The notes below the pieces were generated by a model. The model did no database searches. It was not told the DNA's origin and saw nothing but the letters and a program-made list of their open reading frames with translations. Below, piece by piece: positions 54,212-62,882 of a stretch of DNA of 64,000 nucleotides. Source of the DNA: Geothermobacter ehrlichii (GTDB lineage: Bacteria > Desulfobacterota > Desulfuromonadia > Desulfuromonadales > Geothermobacteraceae); contig NZ_VNIB01000004.1 in NCBI RefSeq assembly GCF_008124615.1, positions 62,001 through 126,000 on the forward strand. The letters are read 5' to 3'. Made by a program: the position numbers and the translations under genes. Numbering within the stretch: the first letter of the stretch is position 1; each line of letters opens with the position of its first letter.

Positions 54212-55324
54212 TCAGTATTCCAGGTCGGAAAGCGGCAGGGCGAAGGTCTGGCGGTAGTAGCGGATCTCGATGATGATGATCTTGATGATGCTGGCCACCG
54301 GCACGCCGATGATCATGCCGAGCACGCCGTAGAGCTTGCCCCCCATGATGATGGCGATGATGACCCAGAGCGGATGCAGGTTGGAGACGTGGGAGATGAG
54401 AATGGGAATGAGAATGAAATTGTCCACCACCACCTGCGCGATGAGAACGTAGGTGGCAACGATCCACCAGAACTGACCGCCCAGCCCCAGATCGACCAGG
54501 GCGATGAGAATCCCCGGTACCATGCCGACCAGGGGGCCGAGATAGGGGACCAGGTTGGTGACGCCGGCGAAAATGGCCAGCAGGGGGGCGTAGCGGATGT
54601 CGGTCAAAGAGAGGCCGACCCCCACCACCAGGCCGACGATGGCCGCCTCCAGCACCCGCCCCCGGACGAAATGACTGAGCTGCCGGCTGATCAGCCAGGC
54701 CAGATCGTGCGCCATCTCGTAGTAGCGGTTCGGCGCCAGGCCGACGGAAAAACGGATGATCTTCTGTCCGTCGCGCAAAAAGAAGAAGGTGAACAGCGGC
54801 ACCAGCACCATCAGGCCGCCCAGTCTCAGCGCCGAGCCGGTGGTGTGGGACAGGATTTCTCCGAAGAGCCGCTCGGCCAGAATCCGGCCGCGGGACGGCA
54901 GGTCGATGCCCCCGACGTAGGGGAACACCTCCTGGAGCTTCGCCTGCGCCTCCTTCAGCAATGCGATGGCGCGCCCCAGGTAGCGCGGCAGATCGGTGCG
55001 CAGGGAAAACCACATGTCGGCCCAGTGCGGGCTGAGCCAGCGGATGGCCAGATAGATCAGCAGGGCGACCAGAAAGAAGACGAGAAAGATGCTGGCGGTG
55101 CGATTGAGCGGTCCCCGCTCGAACAGGCGGACCAGCGGCTCGAGCAGAAAGCTGAGGACCAGGGCCAGCAGAATCGGCAGGACGATGCCGGTCGTCGCCG
55201 TATGCAGCAACTCGGTGATGCGCGACGCCGAGCTGTAGATGGCCAGACCGGCGGCGATGCTGGCGGTCATGACCAGGAAGAAGAGCAGGACGTGGCCGCG
55301 GGTCAGGGTGGGCGTCTCCGCCAT
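54212..55324 (-). CDS. AI-2E/PerM-family membrane protein
   Basis: 370 aa with about eight helices. Conserved features: PILLALVLSFLLEPLVRLFE (about 50-69), the long extracytoplasmic loop with SRGRILAERLFGEI, TFFFLRDGQKI, and TNLVPYLGPLVGMVPGILIALVDLG near residue 275. Family members include the E. coli autoinducer-2 exporter TqsA and others with sodium/proton exchange or peptide export roles; substrate here is unknown. It follows the cNMP-binding gene by 4 bp. Confidence 0.9.
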   Translation of the reverse strand: MAETPTLTRGHVLLFFLVMTASIAAGLAIYSSASRITELLHTATTGIVLPILLALVLSFLLEPLVRLFERGPLNRTASIFLVFFLVALLIYLAIRWLSPHWADMWFSLRTDLPRYLGRAIALLKEAQAKLQEVFPYVGGIDLPSRGRILAERLFGEILSHTTGSALRLGGLMVLVPLFTFFFLRDGQKIIRFSVGLAPNRYYEMAHDLAWLISRQLSHFVRGRVLEAAIVGLVVGVGLSLTDIRYAPLLAIFAGVTNLVPYLGPLVGMVPGILIALVDLGLGGQFWWIVATYVLIAQVVVDNFILIPILISHVSNLHPLWVIIAIIMGGKLYGVLGMIIGVPVASIIKIIIIEIRYYRQTFALPLSDLEY

Positions 55325-55328
55325 CGGT

Positions 55329-55853
55329 TCACTCCTTCGCGTCCGCGGCTTCCTGCAGGGCGTTATGCAGACGTTTCAGCTCCCGGTCGGCGACATGCAA
55401 CCGCTCACTCATCACCCGGGTCAGTCCGAGCAGAATGCGGGTCGCCAGACGGGGGTTCTTTTCCAGGCAATCGAGCAGGTCGGCGCGAAAAAAGCCGACC
55501 AGCTGCGCCTTTTCGATGGTCCGGGCCGAGGCGCTGCGCACGGCCGGACTGACCAGCGTCGTCTCGCCGAAAAAATCCCCGGTTTCCAGAGCCGCCAGCT
55601 CATGCTCCCGGCCCCGGCTGTCACGGGTGAAGATCTTCACCCGGCCGACGCGGATGACGTAGAGCCCCGATCCCGGATCGCCCTCGGCGAAAACCGTCTC
55701 GTGCTCATCGTAGTCGCGCACATGGACGATCGACTCCAGCGCCAGCAGATCGCGACCGGTCAGTTCCGAAAAGAGGGGGATGGTGCCGAGAAAACCGGCG
55801 AGAGAGTCCTCCTCGGGTTTCCTGGCGAAGATGTTCTTCCACAGCAGAGTCAA
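55329..55853 (-). CDS. Cyclic nucleotide-binding domain protein without HTH
   Basis: 174 aa. A cNMP-binding fold (about residues 25-145) with YDEHETVFAEGDPGSGLYVIRVG and GDFFGETTLVSPAVRSASA; the last resembles the phosphate-binding cassette (FGE...R.A). A C-terminal helix (about 148-170) replaces the CRP winged helix, so it is probably not a transcription factor. It may control the membrane protein encoded 4 bp downstream. Confidence 0.85.
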   Translation of the reverse strand: MTLLWKNIFARKPEEDSLAGFLGTIPLFSELTGRDLLALESIVHVRDYDEHETVFAEGDPGSGLYVIRVGRVKIFTRDSRGREHELAALETGDFFGETTLVSPAVRSASARTIEKAQLVGFFRADLLDCLEKNPRLATRILLGLTRVMSERLHVADRELKRLHNALQEAADAKE

Positions 55854-55898
55854 GACACCCTCCCGACAACATGGCAGCGTGGACAGCGCCGGCGGAGA

Positions 55899-56768
55899 TC
55901 AGGGAGCCAGCAGCTTCTCCACCTCAGGAGCGAACGAGGTGTTGACCTCGTAATCGACGAAGGAGACGGTCATCGCGTCCTGCCGCTCGCCCCGGCGGAT
56001 GCTCCGGGTCTGGCGTACCGGCAGCCAGATGCCGTCGAACTGCTTGAACACGGTCTCCAGACGCGCGTCGAGACTGCCGTCGAAGGAGGTCAGCATCAGC
56101 TCTTCCGGCAGCAGGCCCGACGAAACCTCGCGATAACGAGCCTCGAGGGTCAGGATGCGATCGTCGGCGGTGGTGATCTCGATCCGCTTGACCACCTCCT
56201 TCTCCGGGTCGACATCGATCACCAGGCGACGCACCCCCTTCTGCGGCAACCCGAACCCGTCGCCGTAAAAGGCGCCGCCGAGATCGACCGGTTCCGCAAA
56301 CTGCAGGGTCACGCTCTGCAGCCGCACCCCGGCCAGATCGTTCTCCACCACCTTGACCTCGGCCGCATCGAAGAAGCGGGCCCGGTCACCGCCACGGCCG
56401 GCGGGAAGGAAAAAGTCGAACAGCTCAAGGGCGAACTGGCGCGAAAAGCGCTGCGCCATCTGACGCATCAGGGGAAAAACGTTCGCCCCCTCGGCCCGGA
56501 TCAGCGACTTGCCGCTGCTGCGTTTCCAGTATTTGCGGATGACGGGGGCGGGAGGACGCGGGACATCGGCGGGGAGGGACGCGGTCATCTGCTCGATGGT
56601 CTGCCGGATGCGGTCGGTCTCGACGGTGACGACGTAATTTTCCAGGGCTGGCTGCCGCTTGGCATAGGCCCTGGCGACCTTTTCCAGCACCGGCACCTCG
56701 GCCGCCTGCACCGACAGGACCAGAAAGAGCGACAGCAGGCCGGTCAGTCCAGGTATCCTCACGCGCAT
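55899..56768 (-). CDS. Secreted protein with LolA-like outer-membrane lipoprotein-sorting fold
   Basis: 289 aa. A signal peptide (LTGLLSLFLVLSVQAA) ends near residue 23. The remaining sequence has alternating beta-strands with KRIEITTADDRILTLEARY and GIWLPVRQTRS, as in LolA/RseB-like proteins. No catalytic residues. It lies upstream of the cNMP-binding gene on the same strand. LolA identity itself is not supported, only the fold. Confidence 0.6.
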   Translation of the reverse strand: MRVRIPGLTGLLSLFLVLSVQAAEVPVLEKVARAYAKRQPALENYVVTVETDRIRQTIEQMTASLPADVPRPPAPVIRKYWKRSSGKSLIRAEGANVFPLMRQMAQRFSRQFALELFDFFLPAGRGGDRARFFDAAEVKVVENDLAGVRLQSVTLQFAEPVDLGGAFYGDGFGLPQKGVRRLVIDVDPEKEVVKRIEITTADDRILTLEARYREVSSGLLPEELMLTSFDGSLDARLETVFKQFDGIWLPVRQTRSIRRGERQDAMTVSFVDYEVNTSFAPEVEKLLAP

Positions 56769-56828
56769 CTCCTCCTGAAAGACGGGACGAATCCGGATGA
56801 AACGAACCTCCGGAGTCTGCTACTATGC

Positions 56829-56987
56829 CTCAATCAGTGAGTTCATGTCGGATGGAGAGTGCATGTGCCTGGCCTGAACGGGTTTCCAAAAATCTGAGGC
56901 GCACCCGCAGGTTCGCCGGCGATTTTTGGAAAATGCAGGCAGGCCAATGGCTTGTACTATCCGCCGGTGATGAACTCGCTGATTGCG
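56829..56987 (+). repeat. Family A repeat, copy A4
   Basis: 159 bp in the divergent gap before uvrC. Ends: CTCAATCAGTGAGTTCAT and ATGAACTCGCTGATTGCG. The internal TTTCCAAAAATC pairs with GATTTTTGGAAA, and the GCGCACCCGCAGGTTCGCCG centre is intact. Confidence 0.9.
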
Positions 56988-57056
56988 GTATTATAGCCTA
57001 ACCAACCGGGACAACAAACGAAAAACACCCATCCCACGGCCAGAACCGTTTCCGAC

Positions 57057-58892
57057 ATGAGCGAACCTTTCACCTTCAGAGCCGACCGATACCCGAACGC
57101 CCCCGGCGTCTATCTGATGAAGGACGGCGAGGGCACCATCCTCTACATCGGCAAGGCCAACAACCTGCGCAACCGCCTGCGCAGCTACTTCAGCACCGCC
57201 GGCGACGGACGCTACCACATCCGCTTTCTCGTCGACCGGGTGCGAGACATCGACACCATCGTCACCGATACCGGCAAGGAAGCGCTGATCCTGGAAAACA
57301 CCCTGATCAAGCGGCACCGGCCGCGCTACAACATCAACCTGCGCGACGACAAGACCTATGTCTCCCTGCGCATCGACCTGCGCGAGGAGTTCCCGACCCT
57401 GGAGATCACCCGCCGCATCAGGCGCGACGGGGCCCGCTATTTCGGCCCCTACGCCTCGGCCGGCGCCGTCCGCCAGACCCTGAAGCAGATCTATCGCATC
57501 TTTCCGCTGCGGCACTCTCCGCTCGAACGCTGCCGGCAACGCGGCCGCCCCTGTCTCTACTACCAGATCGGCCAATGTTCGGCCCCCTGCCACGGACTGA
57601 TCTCGCCGGCCGACTACCGTCGCCTGGTGGAGGGCGCCCTCGCCCTGCTCGACGGTCGCGGCGCGGAAATCGTCGCCGACCTGAGCCGGCAGATGCAGCA
57701 GGCCAGTGCCGAGATGCGGTTCGAGGACGCGGCGAAGCTCAGGGACCGGATCCGGGCCATCGAAACCACCATCGAACGCCAGAAGGTCGCCGGCAACCGC
57801 GACATCGACCAGGATGTCTTCGGCCTCTACCGGGACGGCGGTCAGATCGACCTGGTGGTTCTCTTCTACCGCCACGGGCAGCTGATCAGCCAGCGCGGCT
57901 TCACCCTCGACTGGCAGCTCGACAGCGAGGAGCTGCTCGCCTCGTTTCTGCGGCAGTTCTACAATCGCGAGCTGCTGATTCCGGACCAGATCCTGCTCCC
58001 CTTTCTGCCCGAAGACTGCGAAACCCTGCGCGACTGGCTGCAGGAGAGAAAGGGACGGCGGGTCGAGATCGCCGCTCCGCAGCGGGGGGAGCGGGCGGCA
58101 CTGGTCGCCATGGCGGAGCGCAACGCCGAAGAGCGGGCGAAAAACCGCGCCGACAGGCGGGCGGCGGACCAGCGGCTGCTGGCGCAGACGCAACAGCAGC
58201 TGCACCTGAAACGGCTGCCGCGCCGAATCGAGTGTTTCGATATTTCGACCTTTCAGGGGGCGGAGACGGTCGGCAGCATGGCCGTCATCGTCGACGGCGA
58301 ACCGGCCCGCGCCCTCTACCGGCGCTACCGCATCCGATCCGTGAGCGGCACCGACGATTTCGGCTCGCTGCGTGAAGTGCTGTCGCGGCGGCTGCAGCGC
58401 GGTCTGCGGGAAGACGACCTGCCCGACCTGCTGCTGATCGACGGCGGCAGGGGGCAGCTGTCCGGCGTGGTCGATGTCCTCGACGAGCTTGGGCTGAGGC
58501 AGAGGATCGATGTGCTCGGCATCGCCAAGAGCCGGGTCGTGGCCAACGCACGCGGCAAGGCGGTGGAGCGCAGCGAAGAGCGCTTCTTTCTGCCCGGCCG
58601 GAAAAACCCCGTCACCCTCCGGCAGGGGTCGCCGGTGCTCTTTCTGCTGCAGCGCCTGCGCGACGAAGCGCACCGTTTCGCCATCGACTATCACCGCAAG
58701 CTGCGACGAAAGCACACCCTGCGTTCGTCGCTGGAAAACATCCCCGGCGTCGGCCCGACACGCAGAAAACTGCTGCTGAAACATTTCGGCAGCCTGAAGG
58801 GGATCCGGTCAGCGACCCTGGAAGAACTCCGGGCCGTTCCCGGACTGCCGCGCAACCTGGCGGAAACCGTCTTCCGCCACTTTCACGACTGA
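57057..58892 (+). CDS. uvrC: Excinuclease ABC subunit C
   Basis: 611 aa nucleotide-excision-repair nuclease that cuts both sides of a lesion with UvrB. The GIY-YIG domain (about residues 13-100: PGVYLMKDGEGTILYIGKA and LENTLIKRHRPRYNI), a UvrB-binding UVR motif near 205, the C-terminal RNase H-like domain with ECFDISTFQGAETVGSMAV and DGGRGQLSGV, and a helix-hairpin-helix pair at the end (SLENIPGVGPTRRKLLLKHFGSL, ELRAVPGLPRNLA). Length is typical. Confidence 0.98.
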   Translation: MSEPFTFRADRYPNAPGVYLMKDGEGTILYIGKANNLRNRLRSYFSTAGDGRYHIRFLVDRVRDIDTIVTDTGKEALILENTLIKRHRPRYNINLRDDKTYVSLRIDLREEFPTLEITRRIRRDGARYFGPYASAGAVRQTLKQIYRIFPLRHSPLERCRQRGRPCLYYQIGQCSAPCHGLISPADYRRLVEGALALLDGRGAEIVADLSRQMQQASAEMRFEDAAKLRDRIRAIETTIERQKVAGNRDIDQDVFGLYRDGGQIDLVVLFYRHGQLISQRGFTLDWQLDSEELLASFLRQFYNRELLIPDQILLPFLPEDCETLRDWLQERKGRRVEIAAPQRGERAALVAMAERNAEERAKNRADRRAADQRLLAQTQQQLHLKRLPRRIECFDISTFQGAETVGSMAVIVDGEPARALYRRYRIRSVSGTDDFGSLREVLSRRLQRGLREDDLPDLLLIDGGRGQLSGVVDVLDELGLRQRIDVLGIAKSRVVANARGKAVERSEERFFLPGRKNPVTLRQGSPVLFLLQRLRDEAHRFAIDYHRKLRRKHTLRSSLENIPGVGPTRRKLLLKHFGSLKGIRSATLEELRAVPGLPRNLAETVFRHFHD

Positions 58893-58956
58893 AAAGGCGG
58901 TGGTGGTTGGCATGGGGAACAGGAACGCGAAGGCCGCCAACAGAACGAACAAGAAT

Positions 58957-59052
58957 TTCACCACGGAGTCACAGAGACCACAGGGAAAAGAAAAATCCCG
59001 AGGGGTCCAGACTCCCGGACGTTTTCTCTGTTTTCTTCGTGCCTGCGGTGAG
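58957..59052 (+). repeat. Family C (CACGGAG) repeat, copy C1
   Basis: TTTCACCACGGAGTCACAGAGACCACA at the left and TTTTCTCTGTTTTCTTCGTGCC...GGTGAG at the right form a 96-bp imperfect inverted repeat. It lies in the 643-bp gap between uvrC and cbpA, which otherwise holds one small minus-strand ORF, a promoter and no further feature I can support. Confidence 0.7.
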
Positions 59053-59115
59053 GTTCGGGGTTTCCTGGTGCCGCCCCTGGCGTCTCGAGGGAAGATTGTG
59101 AACGGGTGACGGTGT

Positions 59116-59322
59116 TTATTTACTGCGTGGCGAACAACCGCAAACCGGCCGGGCGAAAGCACCGAACGACCTGTCGCCGGTCAGCACCTCGACCTTCGGG
59201 GAAGCCTCGACGACGGTCACCGGCAGGCCGGGGACGAATTCAGCACCTGACCTCTCGGCCTGCCCGGCGAACAGAGGGCGAAAATCCTCTTCGGGAAGGG
59301 AAAAGCTCCTGAAACGATACAT
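59116..59322 (-). CDS. Possible small protein
   Basis: 68 aa. MYRFRSFSLPEEDFRPLFAG starts the sequence and PVCGCSPRSK ends it. Codon use looks like that of real genes (C or G at most third positions). A weak GGTGGA lies 5 bp upstream of the ATG. No match to a known family. It may be a gene or a remnant. Confidence 0.35.
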   Translation of the reverse strand: MYRFRSFSLPEEDFRPLFAGQAERSGAEFVPGLPVTVVEASPKVEVLTGDRSFGAFARPVCGCSPRSK

Positions 59323-59429
59323 GGCAATCCACCGTCTCGGGGACGGCCCATCTTAATTCAATAACGATCAGCACATGACAACTACCCGAAAAACCGCCTT
59401 TTCGTCAAGGGCAAACCGCCGGTGCCGCC

Positions 59430-59458
59430 TTGACGCCGCCATTGCGGCTACCTATATT
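59430..59458 (+). promoter_or_regulatory. Sigma-70 promoter for the cbpA-like gene
   Basis: TTGACG (59430-59435), a 17-bp spacer and TATATT (59453-59458), about 78 bp before the ATG. Confidence 0.7.
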
Positions 59459-59535
59459 TTTTCTGTTCCCGATTCACGCACACTGCGCGGCGACGGATTC
59501 GCCGTTTTTGACAACATCAGGAGATTCGTTCATTC

Positions 59536-60426
59536 ATGGCCAAAGACTATTACGCGGCTCTCGGGCTGGACAAGAATGCCAGCGCCGACGAAATAAAGAA
59601 GGCCTATCGCAAGCTGGCCGTCAAATACCACCCGGACAAGAACCCCGGCGACAAGAAGGCCGAAGAGCGGTTCAAGGAGATTTCGGAGGCCTACGCCGTG
59701 CTGTCCGACCCGGAAAAGAAACGGCAGTACGACCAGTTCGGCGACGCCGCCTTTCACCAGCGCTTCAGCCAAGAGGACATATTCCGCGGCACCGATTTCA
59801 ACGAGATTTTCCGCGAATTCGGCTTCGGCGGCGGCATCGAGGACATTTTCGGCAGCCTGTTCGGCGACCGTCAGGGAAGCTTCTTTCACGGCGGCGGGCG
59901 CCAGGTGGTGCGCGGGCAGGACTATGTGCTGAAGCTGGACATCCCCTTCCGCATGGCCGTGGAAGGGGGCGAGCGGCGGGTCCGCTTTCGCGGCGACCAG
60001 GGGACCGAGGAGGTCCAGGTGCGAATTCCCCCCGGTGTCGAGGAAGGGCAACGCCTGCGCGTCGCCGGACGCGGCGGCCACAGCCCCGGCGGCGGCCCGC
60101 GCGGCGACCTGCTGCTCGACATCCACATCGAGCCGGACCCGGTCTTTACCCGCCAGGGCAGGGATCTCTATGTCGACGTTTACGTTCCTTTCAGCGGCAT
60201 CTGCCTCGGAACCAGCGTCGACATACCGACCCTGTCGGGAACCAGGCGGGTCAAGATCAAGCCCGGGACCCGCAGCGGCACCAAGGTGCGCCTGAAGGGC
60301 TTCGGCGTCAATGGACGCAACGGCGACAGCGGCGATCTCTACGCTGTCATCCGTGTCGAGGTTCCGGCCAGTCTCACCCCGCAGCAGCAGGAACTGCTCG
60401 AAAAGCTGAGAGAGACCGGCCTGTAA
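59536..60426 (+). CDS. DnaJ-class co-chaperone CbpA-like
   Basis: 296 aa. A J-domain (residues 1-70) with the HPD motif at 32-34, a Phe/Gly-rich linker (about 75-130) and two beta-sandwich substrate domains, without the zinc-finger of true DnaJ. This is the CbpA/type II Hsp40 layout; it stimulates DnaK ATPase and holds unfolded clients. AGGAG precedes the ATG. No dnaK or cbpM modulator gene is adjacent. Confidence 0.93.
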   Translation: MAKDYYAALGLDKNASADEIKKAYRKLAVKYHPDKNPGDKKAEERFKEISEAYAVLSDPEKKRQYDQFGDAAFHQRFSQEDIFRGTDFNEIFREFGFGGGIEDIFGSLFGDRQGSFFHGGGRQVVRGQDYVLKLDIPFRMAVEGGERRVRFRGDQGTEEVQVRIPPGVEEGQRLRVAGRGGHSPGGGPRGDLLLDIHIEPDPVFTRQGRDLYVDVYVPFSGICLGTSVDIPTLSGTRRVKIKPGTRSGTKVRLKGFGVNGRNGDSGDLYAVIRVEVPASLTPQQQELLEKLRETGL

Positions 60427-60437
60427 CGGATCGTTCG

Positions 60438-60579
60438 GATTGCTGACAACCCGGGCATACCGGAAAAACTTCGGATGCAAGGCATCCGGAATGTCGAATC
60501 ATGCGGCGTACTTCACCTCGTGCGTCGAGCACCGGGAAATGAGGAAACGCTACAGACGAACCTTTTTCAGTGGCCTGAG
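60438..60579 (+). repeat. Family B repeat, copy B2
   Basis: 142 bp between cbpA and the mgtC-like gene. GTGCGTCGAGCACCGGGAAA, GGAAACGCTACAGACGAACC and CTTTTTCAGTGGCCTG align with B1 across most of its length, with a hairpin GGATGCAAGGCATCC inside. Its left end is less well defined than that of B1. Confidence 0.7.
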
Positions 60580-60582
60580 GAA

Positions 60583-61293
60583 TCAACGGTAGCTGATCCG
60601 CTCCACTCCCTCCAACTGCAAGATGCTCGCCGTCAGCTCCCGGCCGATGCGGCGGCGGTGGTTGGTGATCACGTATTCGAGAACGATCTCGCCGCCCATC
60701 CGATTAATGGTCATCCGCGCGTCGACGATACGCAGCCCGCGGTCGACGATCATCTTCTCCACCTCGTCGACCAGCTGCTCCCGGTACCGGCCCGTAACCT
60801 TGAAGTTCGTGTAGCGGTCCTTCTTCAGCATCGGATCGAGCCGCTTCAGCCAGACCAGGCTGATCAGGGCGAGCACCGTCGCCAGGGCGCCGACAGCGAA
60901 AAGCCCGGCGCCGAAAGCCATCCCCAGCCCGGCGACCACCCACAGGGAAGCGGCCGTGGTCAGACCGCGAACGTTCACCCCCTCCTTGAGGATGACCCCG
61001 GCACCGAGAAAACCGATGCCGGTCACGATCTGGGCGGCGATGCGCGCCGGGTCGAGCCGGACCACCGAATCGGCTGACAGCACCTCGTACTTGAGAAAGA
61101 AGGCCTCGGACACGATCATCATCAGGCAGGCGGCGAGAGCCACCAGCAGGTGGGTACGCAGGCCGGCCGGACGACCGTGCCGCTCCCGCTCGAATCCGAC
61201 CAGACCACCGGCCAGCGAAGCCAGCAGCAGCTTGGCCACCATGACCGAGTCGAGAAAGACCACCAGGTCTTCGGCTGGGGACTGGGGAGACAT
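60583..61293 (-). CDS. MgtC/SapB-family membrane protein
   Basis: 236 aa from ATG 61293, with AGAGAGG 6 bp upstream. Five N-terminal helices carry LLASLAGGLVGFERERHGRPAGLRTH (about 23-48) and GIGFLGAGVILKEG (about 93-106), the MgtC/SapB signature. A soluble C-terminal ACT-like domain of about 80 residues follows (SEVTGRYREQLVDEV-type). Members affect growth at low magnesium or act in membrane stress; the precise role here is unknown. The frame extends past the ATG into repeat A5. Confidence 0.9.
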   Translation of the reverse strand: MSPQSPAEDLVVFLDSVMVAKLLLASLAGGLVGFERERHGRPAGLRTHLLVALAACLMMIVSEAFFLKYEVLSADSVVRLDPARIAAQIVTGIGFLGAGVILKEGVNVRGLTTAASLWVVAGLGMAFGAGLFAVGALATVLALISLVWLKRLDPMLKKDRYTNFKVTGRYREQLVDEVEKMIVDRGLRIVDARMTINRMGGEIVLEYVITNHRRRIGRELTASILQLEGVERISYR

Positions 61294-61335
61294 GAAAAAC
61301 CTCTCTGTCGACAAACGTCCTGTTTTCCCGAGACC

Positions 61336-61495
61336 CTGAATCAGGGAGTTCATGCCGGATGGAGAGTGCAATGACTTGGTTTGAATGAGCTTTTCAAAAA
61401 TCTGAGGCGTTCTCGCAGGTTCGCCGGTGATTTTTGGAAAGTTCAGGCAGGTCGATGACTTGTGCTATCCGCCGATGATGAACTCGCTGATTCAG
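61336..61495 (+). repeat. Family A repeat, copy A5
   Basis: 160 bp between the mgtC-like gene and the small zinc-type gene. Ends: CTGAATCAGGGAGTTCAT and ATGAACTCGCTGATTCAG. The TTTTCAAAAATC / GATTTTTGGAAA pairing and the CGCAGGTTCGCCGG core are present. Together with A1 it is the copy with the best-preserved ends. Confidence 0.9.
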
Positions 61496-61553
61496 GGTGA
61501 TGTCAACAGCTTAACAGAGACCTGAAGGGGTGCAACAGGGGCGCAGCGGGAAC

Positions 61554-61733
61554 TCAGTCGAACTCGCGCATGTACATCAGCGCCAGCCGGCCGCGGTTGG
61601 CAAGGCACTTCAGACAGAGCCGGCCGGCATCGGCATAGACTTCCCGGGCCAGAAAGGCGCCCATCTCGGCGGCCGGGTCTGTTGCCTCGGCGGTTTCGTG
61701 AAAGCGCTCGCCGCAGACGGCACAGGTCTTCAT
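61554..61733 (-). CDS. Small CxxC-pair (zinc-type) protein
   Basis: 59 aa. The pattern CAVCGE (residues 4-9) and CLKCLAN (residues 40-46) suggests a single zinc site, with an acidic stretch between. GGAGG lies 7 bp before ATG 61733, which overlaps the hemH stop (ATGA), so it is translated with hemH. I do not recognise it; it could be a zinc-binding partner of heme synthesis or a separate small regulator. Confidence 0.7.
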   Translation of the reverse strand: MKTCAVCGERFHETAEATDPAAEMGAFLAREVYADAGRLCLKCLANRGRLALMYMREFD

Positions 61734-62704
61734 GGCCAGGCCTCCAGATGTCGGCGAACCAGCCCGGCCATGGCCTGCAGGAAATCGTCGCCGTCGTTGA
61801 GGGATGGCGCCCGGTGGAAATGGCGAATGCCGTGCTCGAAGGCCAGGTTGCGGTACTGGATGTCGATTTCGTGCAGGGTTTCGATATGGTCGGAGACAAA
61901 GGAGATGGGCACCACCAGCAGGCTCTCCACCCCCTGGCGGCCGTAGTCCCTGATCACCTCGACGGTGTCGGGCTCCATCCAGCGCACCGGGCCGCTGCGA
62001 CTCTGGAAGGCGATGGTCCAGTGCGGATGGCCGACCCGCTGCATGACCCCCTCGACGGTCGCGGTCACATGCCGCAGGTAGGGATCGCCGCGGTCGATGA
62101 ATTTCTGCGGCAGGGCATGGGCGGAGAAGAGGATGCGCACCTGGTCGCGGAGCAGTTCGTGGAACTGTTCGAGTCCGGCGGTCACCCGTGCCGCCAGGGC
62201 GTCGAGATAACCCGGCCAGTCGTACCACTGCTCGATCAGCGAATACTCGAGTTGGGGATGGACGACCGCCGCCCGGCGGCGAAAATCGTTGATGCTGCTG
62301 CCGGTGGTGGCGCCGGTATAGTGCGGATACATGGAAAGAACCACCGCCCGGTCGATGCCCTCCGTCTTCATGCGCTCCAGCGCTTCGTCGGCGAAAGGAT
62401 GCCAGTAGCGCATGGCAACAAAGGGGCGGACCTGCTCCCCCAGCCTGGCGGCAATGCCGGCCGCCTGCCTTTCGGTCCACTCGCGCAGCGGCGATGCACC
62501 ACCGATGTCGTCGTAGAGCTGCCGGACATGGCGGGCGCGAAAACGGGAAATCAGCCGGGCGAAGGGTTTCTGCAGCAGCGCCCCGCCCGGCAGCCGGATC
62601 AGCTCCCGGTCGCTGAACAGGTTGTAGAGAAAGGGCTCGACCGCTTCCAGCGAGTCGGGCCCTCCCATGTTGAGCAGTACCAGTCCGAGTCGGTCAGACA
62701 TCAT
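61730..62704 (-). CDS. hemH: Ferrochelatase
   Basis: 324 aa. It inserts iron into protoporphyrin IX, the last step of heme B synthesis. LGLVLLNMGGPDS (N-terminus), RYWHPFADEALERMK (about 98-112), the metal-proximal histidine in ILFSAHALPQKFI (about 190-202) and the LLVVPISFVSDHIETLHEID block (about 261-280) define it. ATG 62704 (or 62701) has no obvious ribosome-binding site. It is preceded by a C-family repeat. Confidence 0.96.
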   Translation of the reverse strand: MMSDRLGLVLLNMGGPDSLEAVEPFLYNLFSDRELIRLPGGALLQKPFARLISRFRARHVRQLYDDIGGASPLREWTERQAAGIAARLGEQVRPFVAMRYWHPFADEALERMKTEGIDRAVVLSMYPHYTGATTGSSINDFRRRAAVVHPQLEYSLIEQWYDWPGYLDALAARVTAGLEQFHELLRDQVRILFSAHALPQKFIDRGDPYLRHVTATVEGVMQRVGHPHWTIAFQSRSGPVRWMEPDTVEVIRDYGRQGVESLLVVPISFVSDHIETLHEIDIQYRNLAFEHGIRHFHRAPSLNDGDDFLQAMAGLVRRHLEAWP

Positions 62705-62707
62705 TCA

Positions 62708-62728
62708 TTCACCACGGAGGCACGGAGA
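62708..62728 (+). repeat. Family C (CACGGAG) repeat, copy C2
   Basis: TTCACCACGGAGGCACGGAG, immediately upstream of hemH, a short partial copy. Confidence 0.6.
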
Positions 62729-62769
62729 ATGCGGTGGTCAAGAGCCCCGCTCCCGGTTCAGGGCACAGC

Positions 62770-62881
62770 CAGGGGCTTTGCGGCAAGGCTTGCGAGGTCA
62801 GGGCCGCGAGGCGTATCGGGCAGATACGTCGAGTGGGCCTGACCGAGCGTAACGCAGTCACAGAGCTCCTGGCGAAGCCCC
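62770..62881. repeat. Long imperfect palindrome between hemH and hemE
   Basis: 112 bp. Outer stem CAGGGGCTTTGC pairs with GCGAAGCCCC; middle GAGGTCAGGGCC with GGGCCTGACC; inner GCGTATC with GATACGT. The element ends next to the hemE stop codon. It is not related to family A, B or C that I can see. It may act as a terminator or RNA-stabilising hairpin for hemE. Confidence 0.8.
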
Positions 62882-62882
62882 C

